From Thiotrichaceae bacterium (GTDB lineage Bacteria; Pseudomonadota; Gammaproteobacteria; Thiotrichales; Thiotrichaceae), in NCBI GenBank assembly GCA_023144895.1, contig JAGLEV010000025.1, forward strand, positions 1 to 38,714: a DNA stretch of 38,714 nt, written 5' to 3'. Made by a program: the position numbers and the translations under genes. Shown piece by piece: positions 9,861 through 18,932 of the stretch (position 1 is the first letter of the stretch; each line of letters opens with the position of its first letter). A model generated the notes under the pieces. It did not search any database. It was not told the origin of the DNA and was given only the letters and a program-made list of their open reading frames with translations.

Positions 9861-11248
9861 TTCCCTACTCAGATATAATGCAAGGGCAGTCGCGTGTTGC
9901 GGGTGTTTTATTGCACCCGACTAGCTTGCCATCTGGTAAGCTAGATGATGATGTTTTTCGCTGGTTAGACTTTATGGCGGCAGCAGGATTGCAAGTTTGG
10001 CAAGTCTTGCCTCTGGGTGTACCACAGGATAATTTATCACCCTATCAATGCTATTCTGCTTTTGCGATGAATCCTGCTTTATTAGATGATGTCAGCGCTG
10101 AGGCTCAAGTATCAGGTAAAGAGGATGCAGAGTTTCAAGATTGGTATCATCAAGAGCAATACTGGCTAGATGATTATGCTTTGTTTACTGTACTAAAACA
10201 GCAGTTTTCCTCTCATGCGTGGTATGAATGGGAAGCGCCCTATAAACAGAGAGAGCCTGAAGCTTTAGCCACATTTCAGCAACAATATGCTGAGCAAATC
10301 CGAGGAATTGTTTGGCAACAATATCGCCTTTATTGTCGTTGGAATGAAGTGCGTGATTATGCGGACAATCAGGGTATTTATTTGTTTGGTGATATGCCTA
10401 TTTTTGTTGCTCATGATAGTGCGGATGTTTGGGCAAACCAGCAGTATTTTTTACTGGATGAGCAGGGTATACCCACCGTTGTTGCTGGTGTGCCACCCGA
10501 TTATTTTTCAGAGACAGGACAGCGCTGGGGTAATCCACATTATCACTGGGAAGTGATGCAGGAAAATGGCTTTGATTGGTGGTTAAAACGTTTAGAAAAT
10601 CATCTGGCTTTATTTGATCTTGTCAGAGTGGATCACTTTCGGGGTTTAGAAGCCGTTTGGGTCATCGATGCTCATCATGAAACGGCAGAGCATGGACGGT
10701 GGCAAAAAGTTTTAGGTGAACAGCTATTAGAAACGCTACAAAATAAAATGGGCAATGTCCCTATTGTTGCCGAAGATCTGGGTATTATAACACCAGAAGT
10801 GAATGCACTGAGAGAGCGTTTTCAGTTGCCCGGTATGTCGGTTTTACAATTCTCTTTTGATGCCTTTGATGACAATCCACATAAGCCAAAAAATATCAGT
10901 CATGACCGTATTGTTTATACTGGTACTCATGATAATGATACCACTGAAGGCTGGTTTCAAAGCCTAGATGAAGCGACTCAACATCATGTTATGCAACGAT
11001 TAGAAGTCAATAATCCCAAGCAAGTGACTGATACCTTGATAGAAACCGCGCTGGCAACACAGGCTCAGCTCGCGATAGCACCACTACAAGATTTTCTCCA
11101 GCTAGATTCTAGTACACGAATGAATAGACCAGGAACCGTTGATGATAATTGGCAATGGCAATTTGAATGGCAACAGATACCCGATAATTTAGCATTCGAT
11201 ATAAGAAAGAAAATGCTAGCAGCGGGGCGGTTGATTAGGAATTATTAA
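9857..11248 (+). CDS. malQ: 4-alpha-glucanotransferase (amylomaltase, GH77)
   Basis: Transfers alpha-1,4-glucan segments between chains and releases glucose. It probably trims short maltodextrins left after phosphorylase action. Of 463 residues, GH77 motifs include GVLLHPTSLPSG at the start, VWQVLPLG, the nucleophile block LVRVDHFRGLEAVWV (about 255), the acid/base block VPIVAEDLGIITPEV (about 300), and YTGTHDNDTTEGWF (about 353). The C-terminus QDFLQLDSSTRMNRPG is typical. It is the short form like plant DPE1, without the long N-terminal domain of E. coli MalQ (about 690 residues). ATGA overlap with the GH57 gene; its TAA shares one base with the glgB ATG. Confidence 0.96.
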   Translation: MIPYSDIMQGQSRVAGVLLHPTSLPSGKLDDDVFRWLDFMAAAGLQVWQVLPLGVPQDNLSPYQCYSAFAMNPALLDDVSAEAQVSGKEDAEFQDWYHQEQYWLDDYALFTVLKQQFSSHAWYEWEAPYKQREPEALATFQQQYAEQIRGIVWQQYRLYCRWNEVRDYADNQGIYLFGDMPIFVAHDSADVWANQQYFLLDEQGIPTVVAGVPPDYFSETGQRWGNPHYHWEVMQENGFDWWLKRLENHLALFDLVRVDHFRGLEAVWVIDAHHETAEHGRWQKVLGEQLLETLQNKMGNVPIVAEDLGIITPEVNALRERFQLPGMSVLQFSFDAFDDNPHKPKNISHDRIVYTGTHDNDTTEGWFQSLDEATQHHVMQRLEVNNPKQVTDTLIETALATQAQLAIAPLQDFLQLDSSTRMNRPGTVDDNWQWQFEWQQIPDNLAFDIRKKMLAAGRLIRNY

Positions 11249-13413
11249 TGATGAATAAAGAACAACAGAGAATCCAGCAGGGCAGGCATCATGATCCCTT
11301 TCAGGTGCTAGGTGTGCATCTTGATGATAATGAACAGTCGATTGCACGAGTCTTTTTACCTTATGCTGAAACCGTTGAGCTGATGGGGATAGGGGAGATG
11401 TTACGTATTCCCAATAGTGATATTTTTGAGATTTCATTGCAGGATGAAACCAAAACAGCTCAACACCTTACTCTCCTTTGGCAGGAAAAAGGGAGTGATG
11501 TATTGCATGAAATGATTTCACCCTATAGCTTTGCTATGCAGGTGGGTGAACTAGATTTACATCTCTTTGCAGAAGGTAAGCATCACCATGCTTACCGTTT
11601 TATGGGCGCTCACCTTAAAACGATTGATGATATTGAAGGTTGTCTCTTTACTCTATGGGCTCCTAATGTACAACGTGTGAGTGTTGTGGGTGATTTTAAT
11701 CAATGGGATGGTCGCTGTCATCCTATGCGTAATTGTGGAGCATCGGGCGTTTGGGAGTTATTTATCCCCAGTCTGCAAGTGAATGATTGTTATAAATATG
11801 AAATATTAACTCAGAATGATGAGAGACTTATAAAAACCGATCCCTATGCCCAATCAATGGCACTACGTCCTGATACCACATCACATATTACGTTGAGTCA
11901 ATATCATTGGCAGGATTCTCATTGGCTAGAAAACCGTGCCAAATTTGATTGGCAACACCAGCCGATGAGTATCTATGAGCTTCATGCGGGTTCATGGCAG
12001 CAAAGCGACTCTGGTGGTTTTTTAAATTGGCGAGAACTTGCCACTCGGTTGATCCCTTATATATTAGAACTGGGCTATACCCATATTGAGCTGATGCCGA
12101 TTGCCGAACATCCCTTGGATCAATCGTGGGGCTATCAAGTCACGGGTTTTTTTGCACCGAGTGCTCGCTTTGGATCACCCGATGATTTTCGTTATTTCAT
12201 CGATCAATGTCATCAGAATGACCTTGGTGTTTTTATTGACTGGGTGCCTGCTCACTTTCCTAAAGATGCCTTTGCATTAGCTAAATTTAATGGTGATGCA
12301 CTCTATGAGCACGCTGATCCTCGGCAGGGAGAGCATCAAGATTGGGGGACGCTGATTTTTAATTATGGGCGTAATGAAGTGCGTAATTTCCTTATTACCA
12401 ATGCGGTGTATTGGCTGGATGAGTTTCATATTGATGGTTTACGTGTTGATGCCGTTGCTTCCATGTTGTATTTGGATTACTCACGTGAGGATGGAGAATG
12501 GTTGCCCAATGCCTATGGTGGTAGAGAAAACCTAGAGGCGATTAAATTTCTACAAGAGATGAATACGACCGTACATGGTTTACATGAGGGTGTGGTCACT
12601 ATGGCAGAAGAGTCTACGGCATGGCCGATGGTTTCTCGTCCCGTAGAGCTGGGCGGGCTGGGTTTCTCAATGAAGTGGAATATGGGCTGGATGAATGATA
12701 ATTTATCTTATATTAAAATTGATCCCATTCATCGTCAATATCATCATAATCAACTGACCTTTAGCCAAATTTATTCTTATAGTGAAAACTTTGTATTACC
12801 ACTATCACATGATGAAGTTGTCCATGGAAAATGCAGTTTAATCAATAAAATGCCCGGAGATAACTGGCAAAAATTCGCTAATCTACGCTTATTTTATGCA
12901 TGGCAATATGCTCACTCTGGAAAGAAATTACTTTTTATGGGCGGTGAAATAGCGCAATGGAAAGAATGGAATGAAGCCGAATCATTAGACTGGGATTTAT
13001 TAGGTTTTGATACCCATCAGGGCATAAAGCAGCTTGTCAGTGACCTTAATCATCAGTATAAAAATGAGCCAGCACTGCATGAGCTAGATTTTTCTTCTGA
13101 TGGTTTTCAGTGGATTGATTGCCATGACTCAAGTCAGTCTATATTGAGCTTTCTTCGTTGGAACAAAGAGAGAAGTCAGCATATTGTTTGCATCTTGAAC
13201 TTTACACCATTGACTCGGGAAGGTTATCGCATTGGTGTACCGAATGGAACAGATTATCAAGAAGTACTCAATACCGACTCAAGTTATTACGCAGGTAGTA
13301 ATCAGGGCAATCAAGGTAAGATTGCTATAGAAGAGATTCCTTGGTCTGGTTTTGAGTATTCTATCAGTATTACATTGCCACCATTAGGTGCATTGTTTTT
13401 GAAAGGGGTATAA
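11248..13413 (+). CDS. glgB: 1,4-alpha-glucan branching enzyme (GH13)
   Basis: Introduces alpha-1,6 branches into glycogen. Of 721 residues, a bacterial N-terminal beta domain (PFQVLGVH near 17) comes first. A CBM48-like domain with LWAPNVQRVSVVGDFNQWDG near 135-154 follows. Then comes the (beta/alpha)8 barrel with the nucleophile in IDGLRVDAVASMLYLDYSR, the acid/base Glu in MAEESTAWP, and LPLSHDEVVHGK with the third acid. The last ~110 residues form the C-terminal beta-sandwich. Length matches E. coli GlgB (728). It starts on the last base of the malQ stop; an alternative ATG is three bases later. glgA follows directly with no gap. Confidence 0.97.
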   Translation: MMNKEQQRIQQGRHHDPFQVLGVHLDDNEQSIARVFLPYAETVELMGIGEMLRIPNSDIFEISLQDETKTAQHLTLLWQEKGSDVLHEMISPYSFAMQVGELDLHLFAEGKHHHAYRFMGAHLKTIDDIEGCLFTLWAPNVQRVSVVGDFNQWDGRCHPMRNCGASGVWELFIPSLQVNDCYKYEILTQNDERLIKTDPYAQSMALRPDTTSHITLSQYHWQDSHWLENRAKFDWQHQPMSIYELHAGSWQQSDSGGFLNWRELATRLIPYILELGYTHIELMPIAEHPLDQSWGYQVTGFFAPSARFGSPDDFRYFIDQCHQNDLGVFIDWVPAHFPKDAFALAKFNGDALYEHADPRQGEHQDWGTLIFNYGRNEVRNFLITNAVYWLDEFHIDGLRVDAVASMLYLDYSREDGEWLPNAYGGRENLEAIKFLQEMNTTVHGLHEGVVTMAEESTAWPMVSRPVELGGLGFSMKWNMGWMNDNLSYIKIDPIHRQYHHNQLTFSQIYSYSENFVLPLSHDEVVHGKCSLINKMPGDNWQKFANLRLFYAWQYAHSGKKLLFMGGEIAQWKEWNEAESLDWDLLGFDTHQGIKQLVSDLNHQYKNEPALHELDFSSDGFQWIDCHDSSQSILSFLRWNKERSQHIVCILNFTPLTREGYRIGVPNGTDYQEVLNTDSSYYAGSNQGNQGKIAIEEIPWSGFEYSISITLPPLGALFLKGV

Positions 13414-14895
13414 ATGAAAGTTTTATTCGCTAGTAGCGAAGTTTGGCCATTAATTAAAACGGGTGGTTTAGGTGATGTGGCGTATAGTTTGCCACAAGCA
13501 TTACATCAGCAAGGTATTGATATACGGATTATATTACCTGCTTATCGTGATGTGTTACAGCAGTTTGACAGCTTCAAGATTCTGGGTTGGTTAGCTTTAA
13601 ATATTGCAGGTAAAACGCGTTCAGTACGCATCCTAGAAGTGAGTCATGACAAATTTGCACTGCCTATTTTATTGGTTGATTGCCAATGTTTATTTGATCG
13701 GGCAGGCAATCCTTATACTCATGCTGACGGTTATGATTGGCCTGATAATGCTGAACGCTTTGTTTTATTTTCACAAGCAGTTGCACAGTTGGCAATGGAT
13801 GAACTGAAGCTGGGCTGGAAAGCTGATGTGGTTCATAGTAGTGATTGGCAAACAGGTTTAGTGTCGGCTTTCTTGGATAATAAAGTGGATCGTCCTAAGC
13901 GTGTTTTTACTATTCATAATCTTGCTTATGGTGGTTATTTTTCTCATGAAGAATATAGTCGCCTGCAACTCCCAGCAGAATGGTGGTCAGCAGAAGGGGC
14001 AGAGTTTTATGGTAACTTATCAATGCTGAAAGCAGGTATTGTCTATTCTGATGTTATTACAACGGTCAGCCCGAGTTATGCTGAGGAAATTTGTACTCCT
14101 GCATTTGGTTATGGTTTGGAAGGGGTGTTGTCACATCGAAGCTATAAGCTAAGTGGTATTCTCAACGGTATTGATACCGATGTATGGGATCCGCAAAGTG
14201 ACCCACTGATCCCTTATCATTACTCAGATAAACGTCGTAATCCTGGCAAGCAACAAAATAAACGCGCCCTATTAGAAGCGAATGGTGTTGAAGTGACTAA
14301 AGATAATTTAGTCGCTCCATTGCTAGGTATGGTGAGTCGCCTTGTTGAACAAAAAGGCGTGGATATGATTATTGAGATCATTCCACAATTATTAAAATGG
14401 ACTCAGGCTAATTTTGTTTTTATTGGCAAAGGGCATCCACACTTTGAGGCACAATTATTACAGCTCAATGAGCAATATCCTGAGCGAGTGATGGTCACTA
14501 TTGGCTATTCAGAAGAAAAAGCACATTTATTGGAAGCGGGCAGTGATCTATTTCTGATGCCATCACGCTTTGAGCCTTGTGGTCTGAATCAGCTGTATAG
14601 TTTACGTTATGGTACATTGCCAATTGTTCACCGCACAGGGGGGCTGGCGGATACAGTAGTTGATGCCAAGCTTAAAGCAGGTTCTAAAACCGCCTTAATT
14701 GAGACAGCGACAGGTTTTGTTTTTGACACAGCAACAAGCGATGAATTACTTAAGGCTATTACCCGAGCTTTGTTTGTCTTTACCCAGAAAAAACAGTGGA
14801 ATCAGCTCCAGCGTACTGCGATGCAACAAGATTTTGGCTGGGAAAAAAGTGCTTTAGAATATATAAAATTATATGTAGGGCGGACTGAGGAATAA
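13414..14895 (+). CDS. glgA: Glycogen synthase (GT5, ADP-glucose)
   Basis: Extends glycogen by transfer from ADP-glucose. Of 493 residues, the N-terminal MKVLFASSEVWPLIKTGGLG carries the ADP-glucose-binding KTGGL. VVHSSDWQTGLV, the VFTIHNLAYGG segment and TVSPSYAEEI mark the GT5 N-domain. GMVSRLVEQKGVD opens the C-domain, and FLMPSRFEPCGLNQLYSLRYG is the conserved E-x7-E region with the catalytic site. Somewhat longer than E. coli GlgA (477). An AAAGGGG ribosome site lies just before the ATG, inside the end of glgB. It should use the product of GlgC six genes earlier in the same operon. Confidence 0.97.
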   Translation: MKVLFASSEVWPLIKTGGLGDVAYSLPQALHQQGIDIRIILPAYRDVLQQFDSFKILGWLALNIAGKTRSVRILEVSHDKFALPILLVDCQCLFDRAGNPYTHADGYDWPDNAERFVLFSQAVAQLAMDELKLGWKADVVHSSDWQTGLVSAFLDNKVDRPKRVFTIHNLAYGGYFSHEEYSRLQLPAEWWSAEGAEFYGNLSMLKAGIVYSDVITTVSPSYAEEICTPAFGYGLEGVLSHRSYKLSGILNGIDTDVWDPQSDPLIPYHYSDKRRNPGKQQNKRALLEANGVEVTKDNLVAPLLGMVSRLVEQKGVDMIIEIIPQLLKWTQANFVFIGKGHPHFEAQLLQLNEQYPERVMVTIGYSEEKAHLLEAGSDLFLMPSRFEPCGLNQLYSLRYGTLPIVHRTGGLADTVVDAKLKAGSKTALIETATGFVFDTATSDELLKAITRALFVFTQKKQWNQLQRTAMQQDFGWEKSALEYIKLYVGRTEE

Positions 14896-15042
14896 AAACA
14901 AAATAACGGTCATTTTATGGAAGCTTTTTAGCCCAACTCAATCCCGTGCAGTGTAGAATAACTATACACCTTCTAATTTCATTTAATGGGTACTTACTCT
15001 TTAGATGTTATTCAATTGCTCGTCCTTAATAGAATAAAAAAC

Positions 15043-17526
15043 ATGGAAAAATCACAGACAATGGAAAGCTGTATCCCAACTGAAATTCAAAAACTATCCA
15101 GTACTCCTGATGCACTTGCTAAAAGTTTCAAGCGTTATCTTATTTATCATCTGGGTCGCCAAAGAGGCTGTTCGCCTTGTTATTTATTTGAAGCGATTTC
15201 AAAAACCTTACGTGATCGTGTCATTGTAAACTGGCATGACACACGCTCGAAACAAGAACAAAAAGGGGTTAAGCAAGCCTATTATCTCTCGCTAGAGTTT
15301 TTAATGGGACGTGCCTTAGGTAATCACCTATTAAACCTTGATCTCACTGATAATATGCGTGAAACCTTAGAAAATTTTTGCTTAGATATGGAGGAAATTA
15401 AGGCAGTAGAAGCTGATGCAGGTTTGGGTAACGGTGGTCTTGGACGGCTTGCCGCTTGCTTTATGGATAGCTGTGCGAGTTTACAACTTCCTGTGATGGG
15501 TTATGGTTTGCATTATGAATATGGCATGTTTCGTCAGCTCATCAATAATGGCTATCAAGAAGAAGAGCCAGATCAGTGGCTAAAACATGGCAACCCTTGG
15601 GAGTTACGTCGTCCTGAATATACACAGCGCATTTGTTTTGGTGGTCGTACTGAATTTTATCAAGATCAAAATAGGCAGTTAAAAGCCCATTGGGTTGATA
15701 CGCATGATGTACTCGCTGTACCTTATGATGTACCAATCTCTGGCTATAAGAATGATACCGTTAATACTTTACGGCTTTGGAAGGCAGCAGCGACTGATGA
15801 GTTTGATTTATATGAGTTTAATGAGGGTGATTATACTGAATCAATGGCGGCAAAAAATGCGGCTGAAAATATCACAATGGTTTTATATCCTAATGATAGC
15901 AGTGAAAATGGTAAAGAATTACGCCTGCGTCAACAGTACTTTTTAGCATCGGCTAGTTTGCAAGATATATTACGCCGCTGGGAGCTAAGAGAAGGTAAAA
16001 ATTACTCGCACTTTGCTGAAAAAAATGTTTTCCAAATGAATGATACGCACCCCACTATTTCAGTAGCAGAGCTTATGCGCCTGTTAATGGATGAAAAAGG
16101 TTTAGGTTGGGATGAGGCATGGGAGATTACTTCAAAAACGATGGCTTATACCAATCATACTTTATTGCCAGAGGCGTTAGAGAAGTGGTCGGTCAGTTTA
16201 TTCCAGCAATTATTGCCGCGTTTGTTGGATATTATTTATGAAATTAATGCACATTTTATGGATGTTGTACGCGCAAAATGGCCAGCAAATCCTGATAAGC
16301 AACAACAGCTTTCTATTATTGAAGAGGGAGATTATCCACAGGTACGTATGGCTCACCTTGCGATTGTTGGGAGTTTTTCTGTTAATGGTGTTGCTGCTTT
16401 GCATTCAGAATTGCTTTGCAAAGGGTTGTTTAAAGATTTCTACGAGCTATGGCCTGAGAAATTCAATAATAAAACCAATGGTGTAACACCCCGTCGCTGG
16501 ATTGCTCATGCTAACCCTTTGCTCACTGATTTAATTAAACAAACCATTGGCTCTGAGTGGTTGGCAGATTTAAGTAAAATATCTGCGTTAAAGCCTTATG
16601 CAGGTGAAGATCATGATGCGTTCCAAACGGCATTTAAAAATGTAAAACAAGCGAATAAACAACGTCTTTCAGACATGATTAACAAGGTCTGTGGGGTTGA
16701 GTTTAAAACGGATGCTTTATTTGATATTCAAGTAAAACGTATTCATGAGTATAAGCGCCAATTACTCAATGCTTTACATATGATTCATTTGTATAACCAA
16801 ATCAAACAAGGTCATACAGAGAATTTGGTTAATCGTTGCATTCTTATTGGTGGCAAGGCAGCACCAGGCTATGTCATGGCAAAAAGTATTATTAAATTAA
16901 TTAATAATATCGCTAATGTTGTGAATAATGACCCTGATGTTGGTGATCAGTTGAAAATAGCATTTTATCCTAACTATGATGTTTCTAGTATGGAGATTAT
17001 TGCTCCTGCGGCTGATTTGTCAGAACAAATATCAACGGCGGGTAAAGAGGCTTCTGGCACGGGTAATATGAAGTTCATGATGAATGGGGCTTTGACAATT
17101 GGTACTTATGATGGTGCAAATATTGAAATATTGGAACAGGTCGGTAAAGAGAATTTTTTCTTATTTGGTTTAAAAGCCGATGAGGTAGAAGCACTATTGC
17201 CACACTACAATCCAGCCGACTATGTGCAAAAAGACAAAGACCTTTATGCTGTCATGGAGCTATTAAAGTCAGAGCATTTTAATGCACTAGAGCCTAATAT
17301 TTTTGATGATATTATTAATCGCTTACTCAGCCCGCATGATCCTTGGATGACTTTGGCTGATTTTAGTCATTATATTGAGGCACAAAATCAAGTGGCTACA
17401 GCATGGCGGAACCAAGAAAAATGGCAAAGGATGAGTATCATGAATACTGCTAGCAGTGGTTTTTTCTCTACGGATAGAACTATGAAGGAATATAATGAAG
17501 ATATTTGGAAATTAGAGGCAATCTAG
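15043..17526 (+). CDS. glgP: Glycogen/maltodextrin phosphorylase (GT35)
   Basis: Releases glucose-1-P from non-reducing ends of glycogen with pyridoxal phosphate. The protein of about 827 residues has YYLSLEFLMGRALGNHL near the N-terminus, GNGGLGRLAACFMDS, FQMNDTHPTISVAELMR, and the PLP block EASGTGNMKFMMNGALTIGT with the Schiff-base Lys. The end is close to E. coli GlgP (815). The start is uncertain. ATG 14986 gives 846 residues with a hydrophobic N-terminus unlike the family; ATG 15043 fits the family length best, but neither has a clear ribosome site. It lies 90-147 nt after glgA, so it may have its own promoter, which I could not identify. Confidence 0.95.
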   Translation: MEKSQTMESCIPTEIQKLSSTPDALAKSFKRYLIYHLGRQRGCSPCYLFEAISKTLRDRVIVNWHDTRSKQEQKGVKQAYYLSLEFLMGRALGNHLLNLDLTDNMRETLENFCLDMEEIKAVEADAGLGNGGLGRLAACFMDSCASLQLPVMGYGLHYEYGMFRQLINNGYQEEEPDQWLKHGNPWELRRPEYTQRICFGGRTEFYQDQNRQLKAHWVDTHDVLAVPYDVPISGYKNDTVNTLRLWKAAATDEFDLYEFNEGDYTESMAAKNAAENITMVLYPNDSSENGKELRLRQQYFLASASLQDILRRWELREGKNYSHFAEKNVFQMNDTHPTISVAELMRLLMDEKGLGWDEAWEITSKTMAYTNHTLLPEALEKWSVSLFQQLLPRLLDIIYEINAHFMDVVRAKWPANPDKQQQLSIIEEGDYPQVRMAHLAIVGSFSVNGVAALHSELLCKGLFKDFYELWPEKFNNKTNGVTPRRWIAHANPLLTDLIKQTIGSEWLADLSKISALKPYAGEDHDAFQTAFKNVKQANKQRLSDMINKVCGVEFKTDALFDIQVKRIHEYKRQLLNALHMIHLYNQIKQGHTENLVNRCILIGGKAAPGYVMAKSIIKLINNIANVVNNDPDVGDQLKIAFYPNYDVSSMEIIAPAADLSEQISTAGKEASGTGNMKFMMNGALTIGTYDGANIEILEQVGKENFFLFGLKADEVEALLPHYNPADYVQKDKDLYAVMELLKSEHFNALEPNIFDDIINRLLSPHDPWMTLADFSHYIEAQNQVATAWRNQEKWQRMSIMNTASSGFFSTDRTMKEYNEDIWKLEAI

Positions 17527-17558
17527 TCGATCAATCCGCTCAAAATATCCATATTAAT

Positions 17559-17648
17559 GAGTCTTCAAGTCATTGTCTATATTGTTGCTTGTACACAGAA
17601 TAGAGTCACTGTTCTGTGACAATACTTAGAGCTAATGACTTGAAACTC
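17559..17648. repeat. Long nested inverted repeat downstream of glgP
   Basis: GAGT + TTCAAGTCATT (17559-17574, one bulged C) pairs with AATGACTTGAA + ACTC (17634-17648). Inside, TATTGT (17580-17585) pairs with ACAATA (17619-17624), and CACAGAA (17594-17600) pairs with TTCTGTG (17612-17618) around an 11-nt loop. Together this is a 90-nt, three-tier stem-loop. There is no T-run, so it is not an ordinary intrinsic terminator. It could be a transcript 3'-end stabiliser, a structured RNA, a protein target or a small mobile inverted-repeat element. Confidence 0.6.
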
Positions 17649-17774
17649 TATTGATAGTGATACTTTAAACAGCTTGATAGACTGGCTTAAGCTTGATCTA
17701 AACCTTTGTTAGGGCGGGAAGTTATTTTCCTTAGTTCATTGCAGGGTTTGTTGAATAATAATACGGAAAATAAA

Positions 17775-18326
17775 ATGTCAGAATTAACAGATTCATTAAA
17801 GAAAGCCCAAGCGTATGGTATTGGTGACTTTTTAGAAATTATTGGAGAACTCTCGCAAGAAAGTACAAAAAAAGGGGCACTCAGTCGTAAAGAAAAAGAG
17901 CTGATCACCCTAGGGATTGCATTGAGTAAGGATTGTAACCGTTGTATAAAAATTCATACTCAAGCTGCTCTTGCTCTTGAGGTAACGGAAACAGAAATAG
18001 AGCAGGTACGCAGGATTCACTTATTTTTATTATCCAGCCCTGCTAAGAATGACAAGCTGTGGAAGAGCTGGAAGAGTTCATGGCGACAGTTCTCTCTTGC
18101 TCATGCTTCAGTAGGGCATTATATTCGTGAGCTTATTGCACTGGGGATTGCTTTAGTTCATCAGTCACCTGAACACATTAAGCTACACACTAAGGCTGCC
18201 ATTAAATTTGGTGCAAAACCTGAGCAGGTTTTTGAAGTCATGCCCATTGCTTTATTAATGGATGGAGCGCCAGCTATTTCGCAGATTCCTCGTTTGATGA
18301 ATGCATTGGAGAAGGCGACGGAGTAA
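17775..18326 (+). CDS. Carboxymuconolactone decarboxylase/AhpD-like protein with two domains, second one degenerate
   Basis: 183 residues containing two copies of the CMD/AhpD helical domain (PF02627). The first has the redox motif CNRCIKIH (CxxCxxxH) preceded by an E-L-I-T-L-G-I-A-L helix. The second repeats this layout, with ELIALGIALV then SPEHIKLHTKAA: both cysteines are replaced (Ser and His) while His-Thr-x-Ala-Ala is kept. In AhpD-like proteins the cysteines give peroxidase or disulfide-reductase activity, so only domain 1 could be redox active. True decarboxylase function is unlikely to be inferred from this alone. The start ATG 17775 gives a normal N-terminus; a TTG at 17706 is in frame but less likely. 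It stands alone between glgP and a convergent gene. Confidence 0.85.
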   Translation: MSELTDSLKKAQAYGIGDFLEIIGELSQESTKKGALSRKEKELITLGIALSKDCNRCIKIHTQAALALEVTETEIEQVRRIHLFLLSSPAKNDKLWKSWKSSWRQFSLAHASVGHYIRELIALGIALVHQSPEHIKLHTKAAIKFGAKPEQVFEVMPIALLMDGAPAISQIPRLMNALEKATE

Positions 18327-18383
18327 ATTTTTTGCAGGAGTTATTCGTCTCAGAACTTCAAGCAAGAGGCTTATCTGATGAGG

Positions 18384-18411
18384 TTGTTACGAGACCAAAG
18401 TCTCGTAACAA
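18384..18411. terminator. Strong hairpin between convergent genes
   Basis: Perfect 12-bp stem TTGTTACGAGAC / GTCTCGTAACAA with loop CAAA. It sits 57 bp after the CMD-like gene and 52 bp after the convergent small gene's stop. No T-run follows on either strand, so it may protect or define 3' ends for both transcripts; a classical intrinsic terminator is less likely. Confidence 0.5.
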
Positions 18412-18463
18412 AGGGGTAATGATATTATATTGTGACTTTTTCAAGTCAAGTCATATCCTAAAC

Positions 18464-18685
18464 CTACAATAACGCTTCAGCACGAATTGCATGAGCGCGT
18501 GAAGGAGAGCGCATTTCATCTTGTCCAATAGCACTTTCTACTTCATCAATACGTTTTTGGAAGTTTAGGGAGGCATGTTGTGATGGTATCATTTTGTCGG
18601 CAGCTTTTTTCTTAAGCTCGGGATTGCCGAGTACAACGACATCGGTCAGAACAGGGATATGTTGGTCTGAGTTTAATTTTGTCAT
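18464..18685 (-). CDS. Small conserved hypothetical protein with IPVLTDVV motif
   Basis: 73 residues, soluble and charged, with no membrane segment. The N-terminal HIPVLTDVVVLGNPE resembles the short 'IPxLTDVV' start seen in small proteobacterial proteins of unknown function (DUF2486-like, from memory). The middle is lysine-rich and the end is arginine/alanine-rich. It lies downstream of pepA and holC on the same strand, 247 nt after holC. In several proteobacteria, as I recall it, a small gene occupies the slot between holC and valS, which supports it being real. No clear ribosome site is visible before the ATG. Function unknown. Confidence 0.6.
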   Translation of the reverse strand: MTKLNSDQHIPVLTDVVVLGNPELKKKAADKMIPSQHASLNFQKRIDEVESAIGQDEMRSPSRAHAIRAEALL

Positions 18686-18779
18686 AAATCACATAGGGTT
18701 AGTATCAACAAGATATTTCTCTTATTGAAGTACAACATCATAAAATTGACAATTTATTAGTAGGCTGACATCCTATCTT

Positions 18780-18801
18780 TAGTCTTAGAAAGACTATTTT
18801 T
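18780..18801 (+). terminator. Short terminator-like hairpin, plus strand
   Basis: TAGTCTT - AGA - AAGACTA stem of 7 bp followed directly by TTTTT. It faces the plus strand although no plus-strand gene ends nearby. It could stop antisense read-through into holC/pepA, or could be part of the leader of the small minus-strand gene. Confidence 0.35.
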
Positions 18802-18932
18802 ACTAGGCTTCTAAGTTAAAACTAATAATTAGGTCAAAAGACTTTACGATTAATTGAGTTATAATTGTGGTTATTATTTGTATTCATCTTTATCTCTGTA
18901 AAGAGTTGTAAGAATCTATTAAAATTAAATTC

